Origin: a bacterium
GTDB lineage: Bacteria; Planctomycetota; Planctomycetia; Pirellulales; Pirellulaceae
Direction of reading: 5' to 3'
Assembly: GCA_030430075.1 (NCBI GenBank)
Contig: JAUIGN010000005.1
Coordinates: 124,001 to 188,000, forward strand
DNA length: 64,000 nt
In this document: one piece after another, positions 1 to 15,000 of the stretch
Layout of the letters: each line of letters starts with the position of its first letter
Numbering within the stretch: the stretch's first letter is position 1
Notes under the pieces: generated by a model
Databases searched by the model: none
Told to the model about the DNA's origin: nothing
Seen by the model: the letters and a program-made list of their open reading frames with translations, nothing else
Made by a program: the position numbers and the translations under genes

Positions 1-3000
1 CACGCCGTTGTCGGCGGTGTTCTCGTAGTGCACGATCGGATCGGCACCATTCGCCTGCAGTGTACCGTCGTTGCGGTTGAGGGGGGTAACTTCCACGGTA
101 TCGTCGTTTGACGTTGCAATCACGCTGATTGCCGCAGCACCAGCATCGGCCAGGACGGTTTGCAAGCCGGTGAAGTTGATCGCCGGGCCGTAGCCGGCAA
201 CCGTCTGCGATTCCAGATTCAGGGTCACGGCGCCCGCCGGGGTATTCAGATCAGCCACGTCATCGTCGTCGCCGTCGCCTCCGTTCAGGTTCAGCGTACT
301 GAGTCCGTTTTGGCCATCGACTGTGAACGTATCGGCTCCGGCGAAGCCGTTGAGCGTGACGTTTGAACCGTCGGCAATCTCCACTTCAGCGCGTCCGGTG
401 ATGGCGACATCGGTTTCGGCTCCATCGTCGGCCACGGAGAAAAGGTCATTTCCGGATGTTCCATTGACCGTTGCGGTGACGGCCAGCGAAGGCGTCAGAT
501 CAACGCTGTTGTCAGCGTCGAAACCATCGTACGTGACCGGAACGCCGTCACTGAGGACTTCCCCTTGATCCAACTCCGCACCCGGGTCGACGGTGTAGTT
601 CGCCGAACCGCTGAATGCCAGGGTGCCGCCGGCAGCCGCCGCAGCACCAGCGTTCACCGTCAGGTGCTCGATCGTGTTGTAATCGACCTGCTGAATCGCA
701 CCACCGTCCAGAACGCCGGCCACGGTGCCTGCAGCGTGATTGACCGTGACGGTCGTGGCGGCACCCGTCACCGTCAACGTGTCGCCGGTCGCGGCCGGGT
801 CGCCGCCGTTGACGATCAGGTTACTGCTGAAGCCGGCATTGGAGGCAGCAACGCTGAATTGATCGCTGCCGGCACCACCGTTGAGGGTCAAGGTCGTCTT
901 GTTGTCGAAATCATAGGTTTCGAAGCCGTCGACCGAGACGCGACCCCAAGCGGCATTCGCGGGACTGGTCCCGTAGCTGATCGCGTTATCTGCGTTTGTT
1001 CCGTTGATGGTCAGGGTACCCGGCACAAGGTCGACGACCGGTTCCAGTCCGGAGAAATTGACGACTTGCGTCACGCCACCACCGACATGAATCACCTGTC
1101 CCTGATCGGCTTGCGGGCCGACGTTGTAAGTTGCATCGACGGCCGCCCCTTGGGACAGCGTGAGGAGATCATCTCCTGCGCCGCCATGGTAGTTGATCGG
1201 GACGGCAATCAGGCCGTTCGTCTCATCGATCTGCAGTTCGTCATTGCCGGCACCTCCTTCGACCAGGATCTGTTCGATCGAGGTGGCCGTCAGGGGACCG
1301 GCACCGGCTGCCTGGTACGTCGTCGTCGGCAGATTGGTGCTCATCACGACCAGGGCGCCGCCGACCGTCAGGGACAGCGTGAATGTGTCGTCGCCGGCGG
1401 TGCCGGGAACGACGATTGTGTCGCCGTCGTCTCCGCCATCAACCGTATCCACGCCACCGTTGCCGGTGAAGGCGTCGTCGCCTGCTCCGCCGTTCAGATT
1501 GTCGTTGGCGTCACCACCCAGGAGCACATCGGCACCGGGCCCGCCGTTTAAGGTGTGCCCATTGAGCGTGTCGCCACTGGTCAGCGTGTCGTCCCCTTCA
1601 TCGCCGTTGAGCGTCAGCAGCATGGCGGCGAATCCGTCGGCGTCGATCGCATCGTCTCCGGTCTGGCCGTGCGCAAACAACTGATCCGACGTCTCTGCGT
1701 CCGCCAAGCGAATGCTGAAGCTAAGCCCAGCGATATCGACAGCCCCGGCTTGTGTGGTGATATCAAGTTGATCGTCGTTCAGAGAACCGTGGACCTCGAC
1801 GGAGTCTACCGCCGCGTCGCTGGCACCCAGGTTGACGTCCACGGCGGCCAGCGTCGTGGCATCCAAGTCGGTTCCCTGCTGCACCGCAAAACCGCCAGTG
1901 CTGGTCGTCGTTTCGACCTGATTGTTGATGGTGATGTGATCGGCGCCGGCGTCCGCGTCGATGTCGATATTCTCAACATCACCCAGATTCAGGAAGACCT
2001 GCGCCGTGTCTTGTGCCGTCGAGTTGAGGGCGAAAATCGTGCGGGATGCATCCTGCAGGGTGCCCGCCCCGAAGACATTCGGGGCAGGGTTGGCGGTCGC
2101 GCCGAACATGCCGCCGCCCAAGATCTCCAGGCGGTTGGCGCCGGTGTTGGCGATGAATTGCAATTCGTCGGAATCGCCCGCACCACCTTCCATCAGATCG
2201 CTGCCGTCTCCCGCGACCCACACGAACAGGTCAGAGCCGGCGCCACCGAAGAAGAGATCCTGGCCGGTTCCGCCTTCGAGGCGGTCGTTGCCCGGGCCGC
2301 CTTCCAGGCGATCACCCAGGTCAGCACCCGGGCCATCGGCGCCGATCAGGTTGTCGTCACCCTCGCCGCCGAGCAACGTCAGATTGACATTCGCCGCATT
2401 GACACCTTCGCCGTCGACAACATCGTTGCCGTCACCCGCATCGATCAGGGCGTCCGCCATCAAACCGTTCAAGTCAACCGTGTCGTCGCCGTCGCCGGTG
2501 AAGACATGGGTCAAGATGCCAAGATCGGCCAGCGTCAGGTTGTCGTTGCCGCCCAGCGTATGAATATCCAAACGGTCGAGATTTGTACCCAGCGTCACGG
2601 CGCTGCTGTCGACCGTGACCACCGTGGCGGTCGAGGTGACCGTGTCGGCGTTCTCGTCGCCGATAATATTCAGCACGTCTGCGCCGGCGGCGCCGCCGTT
2701 AAAGGTGATCGTGGCGGCATCGTCGTAAGTGAAATCGACGTCGGGTGTCAGACCGTGTGTGAAGGTGCCACCGTTGGCAGCCGTCAGGGGTGTCACGTTG
2801 AAGAGATCATTGCCGGTCGTGCCGTTGACTGCCATGTCCTGATTGGCGTCGACGTTGATGTCTTCCACACCGGTATAGGTCACCGCGCCGAACCCGGCTT
2901 GCGTGATCGTTCCCGGGCCGAGGTCGACCGCGACGTCCGAACTGCCAGACCCCACAAAATTCAACTCGTCGGTCGCCGTGCCATTGTCGCCGCCGATGAC

Positions 3001-6000
3001 GGTGACTCCGCCGGCGAACGGATGGTCACCGACAATCGTGATCGCGTCGTCCCCGCCCAGGGCATTGACGACAAGCGAGTTGAAGTCGGAGACATCCACC
3101 GTGTTGTTGAAGCCATGGTTGTTCGTGACCGTCACGTTGCCGGCCGCGTCGATCGTGATGACATCGTCTTCCGACGTCCCTTGGATGACGCCGATCAGTC
3201 CGTCCACGTCTACCGATTCCATGTCTTCATACGACAAGGACAATAGTTCACGGCCGGTCAGGCTGACCGGATCAACCACGCCCGACCCGGGGATCGCGCC
3301 AGGAGTCACGGTCGCGTTGGGGGTCGTTACCAGCAAGGTATCCGTGGTGACTCCGACGAGCGAATCTTCGCCGTCAACCTGCAGGATCTCGGTCCCCAGC
3401 AGGTTGTAGTTCAAGGTGACTGCGCCACCTTGCGCCAAAATTCCCGTCCGTTCACCCAGCGGCGTGTAGACGAAGGAGTCGGCCAGTGCGGTGCCGATGA
3501 TCTCGACATCGTCACTGTCCTGCGGGTCGCCGCCGACCACATTGATCGTGGTCAAGCCGGTCGGCACAATCGGCGCTCCGATCGGCAACGTGGGACTATT
3601 CAGGCTGAAGCTGTCGTCGCCCGCGCCGCCGTCAAGCGTCAGGGCGGTCTTGTTGGCAAACTCGATCGTCTCGAAGGCGTCGACTTCAACCAAGCCCCAG
3701 GCATTGTTGTTCGGGCTTTGCGAGTAGGTGATCGCGTTGTTTGCTCCGGTGGCCGTGACCGTCAGAGTGGCGGCCGCGACGATGTCGACAACCGGTTCCA
3801 GACCGGTGAAGCGAACCGTTTGCAGGTCGGCGCCATCATCGTGAATCACCGTGCCGGAGCTGACGTCGGGGCCAACCGTGTAGCTGGCCGTGTTGATCGC
3901 CGTCGAACCTTGCAGTTGCAGCAGATCGCTGCCCGTTCCACCGTCGAAGAAGATGCCGTTCTGGCTGGGCAGTACCAATCCGTTGCTGTTATCAATGAAC
4001 AGCGTGTCGTCGCCGGCGTTGCCCGCAACATTTACGGCTTCGATGCTGTTGATAATCACGTTGACCCAGGTGTCGCCAGCGACGGTGGAATTCAGCCGCA
4101 TGCCGGTACCCGGCGTCGGATGCTCCTCGCCGTAGATCGTGTCGGCACCGTTGCTGCCGACGTAGTTGATGACGTCCGCGTCCGATCCCGGGTCCGCGAT
4201 GGCCAGCGAGTCGACAGCATTATTGAAGTTCGAGACGTTGATCTGTGGCCCGCTGCCCGAAATGATCGCGGACGTCTCACTGGTCGGCTCGAAATTGACT
4301 GTGTCCGGCCCTGCCGTCAATGCGATCGCGATCGTATCGCCGTCGTCGTTGTTCGTGTCACCGGCGTCAATGTTCAGCGTGTCCAGCTCGGATGGCAGGC
4401 CATACCCAACCACGGCGTACGAATTGGGGGTCACCGCATCGTCAGCGCCGCCCACATTGAGCGTTTCGATACTGGCGTAGGTAACGTCCGGTGATCCCGC
4501 CGCATCGTCGTTGATGGTTGCCGCGCCCAGATCAATGATGGCCGCGCCCGTCGGCGCGTAATTCAGAACGTCACTCCCACTGGGGCCGTCGCCTTCGACG
4601 TTGATTTGCACGTTGGCGACAGCCGTCACGTTGAACGTGTCATCACCGTCCAGGCCCTGCAAGCGATAGCTTTCGATATTGCCCGTCACAAGCGGGATAC
4701 GATTGTTCAACTGGATCCCGGCGACACCGGGGACCGTGAATGTGTCGGCACCGTCCGTGCCCAGCGCGGTCAGGGAATCATCGTCATCGAGTCCGTTGAA
4801 GGCGATCGTGGCGCCCATCCCGAGCGTGACGTATTCGATGCCAAGCCGTGTTGCGGCACCGTCATTAATGGAAATTATGCCCGCATCGTCGGCAACTCCC
4901 GGCGTATGGAGATAACGCTCTGGGAGCCCCGAGCCGGTCACGGTGAGGATGTCGTTCTCATTCTCGCCGTCGTAAATCAACCGCTCGACGTCGGTCACCG
5001 TGACCGTCTCGCTGGAGAGCACCAACGTGCCGTCGTCGGAACTGGTCGGTGTCCAATTGGGATTGTCGATCTGGCCAGCGACGCCGGTGACCGTGACCGT
5101 GTCACCGTTGGTGCTCGGGGGGCCGCCGTTGGCTGTGATCGCCACGCCGAGCCCGGCCACCTGGAGGTCGATGTCGATATCGTCGTCGCCATTTTTGCCC
5201 TGCAAGAGAAGCGTGTCCACGCCAGCGTACCGTGTTACCGGTCCATCGTTGACCGTCACATCCACCACATTGGTAGCAAAGCCGACCGCCGTGATGTCGT
5301 CATCGCCTTGAGTACCCATGACCGTGACCTCGAGGTCGTTACCGCCGGGGTCGGTGACCCCGATGGCTTCGATCTTGTCAAAGCTAACGGGCTGCAGGCC
5401 ATCCGCGATGATGCCGCCCTCGTCGGATTCCGGGCCGGCCATGGAGACGACGGTCGTGTTCGCGACGACATTCAGGGTGTCACCGACCAAGGCGATCGGG
5501 TCGCCGCCATCGACGACGATCTCGACCACGTCATCCGGCGTGACGTTAAAGACGTCGTCACCTTCGTGGCCCAACAGGTGCAGGGCTTCGGCGTTCTGGA
5601 AGACCAGCGGTACCAGCAGCGTGCCGCCTGTGGTCTGCGTTACCGTCGTCGCGGCACCCGCCTGCGTCACCGCGACCACGTCCTCGCTGGCGCTACCGCT
5701 GACGGTCACTCGATCCGTACCGCCCGCCGTGGAAAGTGTCAGATTGCCAACCGAGTTGTTGAAGCCCGTGACGAGCACGTCCGGGCCGTCACCTTCGTCG
5801 GAAAGCGTAGCCGAAGTGTCGCTCAGCGGCGTGAAGACGATCGCATCGGGATTCGCTGTGGAACTCACGACCAGCGTGTCGTTCGCGTCGCCGCCACCGT
5901 CCAGTGTCACATCGAGCAGATTGGTGGCGTCGCCCAGGCCGACAATCGAGAAGGCGGTCGGGTTGGCGTTGTCGTTGGCTCCGTTGGCCACCAGGTTTTC

Positions 6001-9000
6001 GATCCCGATCAGCGTCGTGTTGTAATTGCCGCCGCCGCTGGCCAAGGTCCGCGTGCCGTTCAAATTCGCGTTGCCGCCGGGGAACGTCAAGTTGCCGGTC
6101 TCTACGTCGTTCTCGATGACCGTGTCGCTGCCGGGGCCGTTCTCGCCGCCAACGATGGTGACGTTGCTGATGTTGGAGGTGCCGGCGTCCGTGGCATGGT
6201 TGATCACCGTGTCGTCGCCACCCAGCAAATTGATCACCAGGTTGACGAAGTCGGAGACGTCGGTGCGGTTGCTGAAGCCGAGCGAATTGGTGATGAGCAC
6301 TTCACCCGCCGTGGTGATCGTGACCCGGTCGTCTGCGTTGGTGGCTTGAATGACGGCGGTCGTACCCAGCACTTCCACATCTTCCGTATCGACGTAGTTG
6401 AGCGGCAACAGGGGGGCGCCCACCAGGTCAAAGGGGGCGACCGTGCCGCTACCCGGCGGGAAGCCGGGGGTAATCACGGCATCGGGGGTCAGGATGTCGA
6501 GCTGATCCGGGGCGCCTTGTGTGCCCAGGTCCAGCGTGTTGGACTCGATCCCTGTCAGCGCGTACGGCAGGCCATTGAGGGTCAGGAAGCCGGCATCGGC
6601 GCCGGCTGCCATGTACGTCGCGCTGTCGGTTCCCACGGTGCCGTGGATCGTCACCGCGTCGCCGCCGGTCGAGTCGCCGCCGTTGACCAGCACCTGTGCC
6701 AGACCCGTCGGCGTGGTGGGCACATCGATATTGAAGGCGTCGTTGCCGGCGCCGCCGTTGAGTGCCAAAACGGTCTTGTTCGCGAACTCAATCGTCTCGA
6801 AATTGTCGACGGAGACGAGACCGCTGTTGGCACCACCCACCGGAACGCCGCCGCTGTTCGGACCGGTCACGTAATTCAAGCTGTTGTCGGCGCCGGTCCC
6901 ATTGACGGTCAGCGTGCCGGGAATGAGGTCGATCACCGGCTCCAGCCCGGTGAAGTCAACCGTCATTGTATCGAGGCCATCGACGTGCTCCACGCGACCG
7001 TCGGCAACTCCCGGGCCAGGCGAGTACGTGGCAGCGGTCGTACCCGAGATCGTGGTGCCCAGCAGCGTCAGTTCATCCGAGCCGCCCCCGCCATCGAAGG
7101 TGATCGGCGTCGTAATCAGTTGCGTACCGGCGACATCGATGCGCAAACGGTCGTCGCCGCCCAACGTGTTGACCTGCATTCGACCCAGGTTACCGGTCGT
7201 TTCCGTGACCGTCACGTTGGCCGGGTTGAAATGTTCGATGGCCACCGAGCCGCCCGGGGGATTCGCGACGCGGTAGCTGTCGTCTTCGCCGTCCGTTCCC
7301 TCGATCACCAGCGTGTCGTTGGCTTCTCCCGCGATCTCGTAGCCGGTGTTGGTCGCCGCGCTGAGCAGCCCGGTCACAAACGTGACCACGTCGGCGCCGG
7401 CCGATGTGACCGCGTCGATCACCAGCCGATTGATTGCCTGGACAAGAATGTCCGGCATGCTGTCCGAACTGATCTGGTCGGTTGCACCGCTGCCCGCTTC
7501 GACGCGAACCCAATTGTCACCGCTGCCCGGATCGACCGTGATGGTCTGAGTGCTGTTGCCCGTATAAGTAATCAGTTCGTGGCCGGCCAGATCGACCGCC
7601 GGCGTGAACAGGCCGCTGACCGCCTGGTGCGTCGGGTCGCCCGGTTCCGGCGTGATTCCCACCGCCGAACCGGTGGCGCTGGTCATGTTGACCGTATCGT
7701 CGCCACTGCCGCCGTCCAACAGCAGGCCGTCCAGGTCGAAGGTGGCGTTGAGATTTATCGTATCGTTGCCCGCTTGCCCGCGGACTTCGTAGTTCTCGAG
7801 ATTGGTGCTCAACAAATCGACATGTGCGCCCAGCGGGCTGGTAACGTCGATGTCGATGGCATTGGCAGCGGTCAGCGTAACATCGATCGAATCGTTGTTG
7901 GCCGTGCCCAGGGAAACCAGCGTGTCGCTGCCGCCGGCGCCATCGACGGTGACCGTGCCGTCACCACCCAATTGTTGATAGCTGACCGCCAACAGGCTGT
8001 TGACCTGCAGGCGGCCCGCATCGATGGCGGCGCCGGGCGCATGCGTGATTGTGTCGTCGTCGGCCGTGGCGGTGACCGTTAGCGCGTCGTCGCCGCCCCT
8101 GCCATCGACGACCAATGACTCGACGGTCTGCAGTGTGACGGGCATCAGGCCGCCCACGGTAACTCGGGCCCCGTCCGCGGTGAGCATGTCGACCGAGATC
8201 ACATCGGCCCCGGCCGTCGCACCGACGGTGGCATGGTCCGATGCGGTTGGCGCCATGCCTCGAATGAGCGTTGCGGTTTCCGGTAGTGGCTCGATGAAAA
8301 AGTTGTCATCTCCCGAGCCGCCTTCGATGATGAAGGTTGCATAGCCGCTGGAGACAATCGTCTCGATGTCGGGGCCGCCATTCGCCGTGAGGTGCTGAAA
8401 ACCGTCGCCGTTGTCTCTGAGCGAAGTGATCGCGTCGTCGCCGCTTGTCGCGACGACCGTCAATGTCCCGCCGCCCAGGGGCCATAATGGCGAGATTGTC
8501 TCGGTGTTCGTCAGCGAAACCCGACCGCCGTCGGCAAGCGAATCCAGGAAGCCACTGCTGGGCGTCGTGCCGTAACTGAACCGAGGCGATTCGTCCTGGA
8601 AGCTGAATTCGTCGCCACCTCCGCCCGCGTCGGAACTGCCGCCGTCGACCGTCAGCTGAGAGGTAATCCCGCCGGATTCCAAGGTGATCGCATCCGAACC
8701 TTCTCTCGATTCGATGCTCAAGGTCAGAGCCGGCGACGGGACGTAATCGACCGTCCGCCGGCCCGTGCTCATGATGTTCGTTTCGTTGACAAAGATGTTG
8801 TCGGTCCCCACGGTTCCCAGCAGGGTGATCTTGTCGCGGACGGTGCCGCCGGCCAACGTATCGATCGTGACGGTGCCCGTCCCTGTCGCCATGACCTGTG
8901 GTGCGATCTCATTTCGCTGCAGCGCCACGACGGTCGCGTTGATCGGTTCGACGACAAACGTGTCAGCGAGCGTGGAACCTTCCACGGTCAGCGCGTTCGC

Positions 9001-12000
9001 GCCGGAGTTGACGTTGATCGTTTCGATGCCCGAGTAAGTGACGTCCGGTGAACCGACCGACCCGGCGTCGTCGATCGTGGCGTTCCCCAGGTCCAGCGTG
9101 GTCGCGCCCGTCGAGACGTAGTCGAGCACATCGCTGGCGCCAGGGCTGCCGCCGTGCACGGCGATGGTCTGGTACGGCTGCGTCGCGGCGATCGAGATGT
9201 GATCGTCGTCGTCCAATGTTTCAATCGTCAGATTCTCGACGAGGGTCTGAGTGACGGGTACGTGAGCGCCGATTCCGGTCGTTAGCTGGACGCTGCCCGT
9301 AATTGCGACGACGTCGACCTGGTCGGCACCGGCCGTGCCGAGGGCAACCAGGGTGTCGTTCAGGCCCAGACCGGATGCCGACACCGCACCGGCACCCAGG
9401 TTCTCATAGCCGATGCCCAGCATCGTCTGGTTGCCGTTTTTCAGTTCCATCTGGCCGAAGTCGAAGGCGGTTCCCGGCGTATGTGTGAACGTGCCGCTGC
9501 CAGCCACCTGCACGGTGTCACCGTCCGACTCGCCGTCGTAGATCACGTGCTCGGTCTCCACCACGTTGATCGTTTGACCCACGACGGTCATCGTCCCGCT
9601 GTCGGCGGTCATCGGCGTCCAAGTCACCGTGTCTTGCGCGTCGTCATCAACGCCCGTGACCGTCAGCGTATCGCTGGCGTTGGGCAGGCCGCCGTCGACA
9701 TTGAAAACCACGCCCAGATTGGGAACGTCGATGTCGATGTCGATGTCGTCATCGCCGTTCTTGCCCTGCAGCGTGATATCGGCCACGCCCAGGTAATCCT
9801 GGACCAGACCGTCGTTGACCGTCACGCGGACGCCCCCGGTGAAGAGACCTTGAGCCGTGATATCGTCGTCGCCGTTGGTGCCCATGACCGTCACCATCAA
9901 GTCGCCGGGCAAACCGCCCAGATCGTTGACCGTGACGCCCTCGATGTGATCGAAGCTGACAGGGGCCAGCCCATCCAGCACGTACCCGCCTTCGTCGTTC
10001 TCCGGGCCGGCGCTGAACATCGCGGTGTTGTTGGCAAACAGGTTGATAACGTCCCCTGCGGCGCCGATCGGGTCGCCGCCGTCGATGAACACCGGAATGT
10101 TGTTGGCGACGTCGGTCGTGACAAAGAAACTGTCGTCGCCCGCCAGGCCGAAGACCTCCACCGCCTCCGCGTTTTGATGGCTGACGGTTTGCCGACCGAC
10201 GTTCTGCACCGTCGGCACGGCGGTCGAATTGTCGACCGTAACCAGGTCGGCGGCGGCCGTGGCCGTAACCGCCAGCGTGTCATTGCCGGCCAGCGTATCC
10301 ACAAGGAACGTACCCGTGCCAGTGAAATTGACCACCGGAGCCGAGTCGTTGGCTTGAGCCGTACCGCTATTCAGCCCCAGCGTAGTAACTTCCAGGCGGT
10401 CGTCGTTTCCGCTGCCCTCGACCGTCAGGTCCTGGCCGGCGGAATTGACGTCGATCGCTTCAATCCCCGTGTAGTTGACATCGGGAGCGAGCGCCGTGGC
10501 TGCGTCATCGATCGTGGAAGCGCCCAGGGCGACCGTGGTGGCGGCAGCGGAATTGAACGTAATTGTGTCGCTGCCGTTATCTGGATTGCCGCCCTGGATG
10601 TTGATCGTCAATCCGGCAACCGCCGTAACGTCGAAGGCGTCGTCGCCGTCCAACCCCTGCAGCGTCACCGCGTTTGCACCAGGAAGCGCCACAGGCACGT
10701 GCGCGCCGGGCGAGTTCGTGAGCGTCACGCCCGCGGCGCTGACGGCAAAGGCGTCGACGGTGTCCGAGCCGCGATGCACGAGCGAATCGACCTGGCCGGC
10801 ACCCGCGTCGGCAAAACGCAGATCGCCGTTCGCTCCCAGGTGCACGAACTCCAATGGAAGCAGGTCATCGACCAGCACTTCGCCCGAGTCGACGGTGTCA
10901 CCCGGGGTGTACGTGATCGTGTTCGCGCCGGCGGGCGAGCGGACCTCGAGCGTATCGTCCGCATCCTGGCCGTTGATGACGGCCAGTTGCGCGTCGCGAA
11001 TCTCGACCAGCACGGGCTGGGCGCCGGTCACATCGGCGTCGACGTCCGTCAGCGGCGAGTAGACGACGTCGGTGGCCACAACGGTGTCGTTGACCACCAC
11101 TTCGTTGCTGGCCGTCGGATCACCCGCGTTGATCCGGATCCGGTTGAGTCCGGCCGGCGCGATGGCGTCTTCGTTCAAGTTGATTTTGTCGTCGCCCGCC
11201 AGGCCGTTGATCACCAGGTCGGTCTTGTTGGCAAACGAGATGGTCTCGAAGGCATCCACGGAGACCCGGCCCCGGAACGTGTCGGCGGGATCCGAATCGT
11301 AGTTGATGGCGTTGTCGGCGTTGGTGGCATTCACGGTCAGGGTGGTCGCGGGCACCAGGTCAAGCACCGGTTCCAGACCGGTGAACGTGATGGTCTGCAG
11401 TGTGCCGCCGCCACCGTCCAAATGAACCAGGCTGCCTTCGGGAGCCGTGGGCCCGACCGAATAGACGGCTTCGGCGGCGGGCAGGACCGGCGTGCCAATG
11501 ACGGTCAAGCTATCCGCGCCAGCGCCGCCTTCCAGATGGATCGGCAACGGGATGAAGCCGTTGGACACGTCCACCGTCGCCGTGTCGTTCTGGTCGCCGC
11601 CTTCAGCCCGAATCTGCTCGATGTTGGAGTTGACGTAGGTGGTGATCAGGCCGTTGCCGTCCGCGACCAGATCGCCCCCGAGATTGAGGCTCAAGGTTAC
11701 CGTGTCGTCGCCAGCCGTCCCCGGCACCAGGATCGTGTCACCCTCGGAGCCGCCATCGACGGTGTCGGTGCCGCCGCGGCCGCTGAACAGGTCGTCGCCG
11801 CCGCCGCCGTTCAGGGTGTCGTCGCCCTGGGATCCCAGCAGCGTGTCGTCACCGTCGTTCCCATTGAAGGTAAAAGCGGCCAGGAATTGCGTTCCGGCGC
11901 CGGCCTCGATCCGGTCGTTTCCGTCGTTACCGTTCACGGTTACCGTGTCGCCGTCGACCGCGTTGGACACAACCATGGAAACGTCGTAGGTCAGGCCCTC

Positions 12001-15000
12001 GACGGTCAAGGCGCCGGCGGTGTTGTTCAGATGCAGGTCATCGTTGGTGTTGCGGCCTTCGACGGTCAGCGAATCGGCGTCACCGCCGCCGCCGGCGTTG
12101 AACAACACCGTGTGCACATCCGTCTCAAACAGATCGTGGACGTGCAGGCTGTCCGCGCCGCCACCGCCTTGGACTTCCAAAGCCTCGATATCGTCGATGT
12201 TCAGTGCGAACAGGCCCAGGTTGGTGCGTTCGAAGATGATCCGCGAACCCGTTGGCGGCGGGAACGCCACGGGTCGGATGACAAAGTCGTCACCGGAGGT
12301 GCCGGAGCCATTGACAAACTGGAAGTCGCTGCCCTGGCCGCCTTCGACCATATCGCTGCCGTCACCGTTGTTCCAGATGACGGTGTCACTGTCGTCGCCG
12401 CCCAGAATCGTGTCGTCGCCCGTTTCTCCTAATAGCGTATCGTCGCCCGAGCCGCCTTCGATGCGATCGTCTCCGGCGCCGCCCCGGATGTTGTCGTCAC
12501 CACTTCCGCCCAGAATCAGGTCAGCGACGGGACTCCCGATAATGGTGTCGTCGCCCAATCCGCCGAGGATGGTGGCGTCGATGGCATCGGAAAGGTCGAC
12601 CAGGTCGTCGCCTGCGCCGGCGCCGATGTGCTTGTCGACGGCAGGCAATTGCAGATCCAGGTCGACGACGTCGCTGCCGCCCAGCGTGTACAGCTCGAAG
12701 CGATCCATCCCCGCACCGATCGTGGCCGTGCTGTCGCCAACCAGGGTCACCGTGTCCACAGTCGAAACGACCGCGTCCGCCGCCTCGGTGGTCGTCATGG
12801 CCAGCACGTCAAAGCCGCCGTTGCCGCCGGTCACATCCAGATTGGCCACACCTTCGAACGCGAAGTCCGGCGAGCCAAGGCTGGCCAGGCTGCCCGTTCC
12901 GTCGCCGGCACTGAGGGCGTAGTTGTCATCGTCGGGCGTCCCGTTGATCGTCAAGTCATCGCCGCCATTGCGGCCGTCGTAGATGATGTGCTCGATCTGC
13001 GTGACGTTGATTGTTTGCCCTGCCGCCAGCAGCAATCCGCTGTCGTTCGCAGTGGGCGTCCAGGAGGCAGTGTCCGCGGCGTCGGTTCCGCGGACCGTCA
13101 GTTGATCGCTGGGTACCGTCGGCAGGCCGCCATCGACGTTGATGAATATGCCCTGGTTGGCGACCAGATCGATGTCGATGTTGTCGGCCCCGTTCTTGCC
13201 TTGGAGGGTCAGGAAGCCGACATCCGAGTAGCTTTGAATCGGACCGTCGTTGACTTGGACGTCCACCGCGTTCGGTGCCTGGCCCACGGCGGTGATCCGG
13301 TCGTCGCCGCCGGTGCCCATGACGGTCACGGCCAGCGGCCCGCCGGCCGAAGTCATCCCGATCTGCTCGATGTGGTCGAAGCTGACCGTCTCCGCTGTGT
13401 CGACATCAAAGCCGCCTTCGTCGGTCTCCGGGCCAGGCGTGAACATCACGCTGTTTTGCGCGACCATGTTCAGTGTATCCCCCGTGACCCCGATCGGGTC
13501 GCCGCCGTCGATATGAATCGCCGGGGAATTGGCGCTGGGCGTGACGCTGAACGTGTCGCTGCCCGCGTTGCCAAACACTTCCAGGGCGGCGATGTTGGCG
13601 TTGTTGTAGTTGACGCTCTTGAGCGTCGCGCCGGCGGTCACCGTCACTTCGTCGTCATCGACGGTCACGCTTTCGTCGGCCGCACTGAGATGCACGGCCA
13701 GGACGTCGCTGCCGCCGCCCGCTGCGTTGATCAGGAGCGTTCCAAACGTCGTGGCCGTGACCAGGGGCGCGGCGCCGTCGACCTGGATGTCAGCCGAGTC
13801 GAAATCGATCGGGGTGACGTCAAAGCGGTCCGGACCCGGGCTGCCGTTGACAGCGATTTCACCCAGGACGTTGTTGACGTCGGCCGTTTCGATCCCCGGG
13901 AGAAGCACTGCCCCCAGTCCGCCGCCGACGGCGGACGCGACCGCACCACCCAGGCTGACCGCGATCGGACTGCCGTCACCGTTCAGCGTCGCGTGATCGG
14001 AGCCGGACGAAGGGGTGCCGCCGGCCAGCGTGATCTGGCGGTAACCGTGACCGCTGTTCACCGTGAACTGGTCGTCGAGCGCCCCGCCGTTGAGCGTGAT
14101 GTCGTCCACGTTGTTCGGATCCACGCTGACGCGCGAGCCCAGGGCCGTGTCCAACTCGAGCACCGATGTACCGAGCACGGAGAAGGAATCGAGGCCGCTG
14201 GTGCCGTTATAGGTCAGCGCATCGGTGCCAGCCGCGCCGTCAAACTCGACGAGCCCGTTGACACCCAGATTCGCGAAGCTGATCGGAATCAGCGCGTTGA
14301 CGGTCAGATCGCCCGAATCCAGTTCGCTGCCGGCGGTGAGTTCCGCGTTGTCGTTGCCGCCTGTGCCGTTCACGGCCAGCGTGTCGTTGCCGCCCAAGCC
14401 GTCGACATGCAGGGCGTCGGCGGACACGTTGACGGTCGTCGGACCGCCGGCAACCGAGACGGTTGCCGTGCTGCCGCTGGTCGGGGTCACGTCGAACGAT
14501 TGCGCGGCGCCCGTTCCTTCCACCGTTACATTGGTATCGTTCGCCAAGTGGGTGTTGTTGACGTTGAGCGTTTCCACGCCCGGCAAGGTGACCGATCCGA
14601 GTCCCGCGCCGCGGACCGCAGGGTTGGCGCCGCCCAGCGTCACGATCGCGCCCGTTGCGCCGTTGCCCGCAAGCGTTGCCGTGTCGTCACCCGTGTTACC
14701 GATGAGCCCAATGGAGTCGTAGGGTTGGTCCGCATCCACCTGGAACGTGTCGTTGCCGTCGTCGCCGTCCACTACCAATGCTTCCACACCGGTTTGTTGA
14801 AGTTGGGGATAGCTGCCAAAGCCGTTCGTGACCGACACGGCCCCGGTGGCGGCTGCCACGGTGACGGTATCCGCAACGAAAACAAGCTGATATCCCAGCG
14901 TATCGTTCGAGCCGTCGCCGGCAGCGAACGTAATGGAACCGTTCGTTCCCAGGCCGGCGTAGTTGATCGCCAGCAACGTATTGACTTGAATCGTCCCGCT

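Noticed and set aside
4606..8082. Plus-strand open frame of 1,158 codons, with similar long ones at 565-1551, 1555-3246, 9481-12432 and 12628-15063
   Set aside because: They lie opposite the continuous minus-strand giant gene. Their Arg/Val/Asp-rich, low-complexity sequence is the mirror of its GTC/GAC/GGC-rich codons, there is no ribosome site, and the minus frame has the motif, promoter and repeats.
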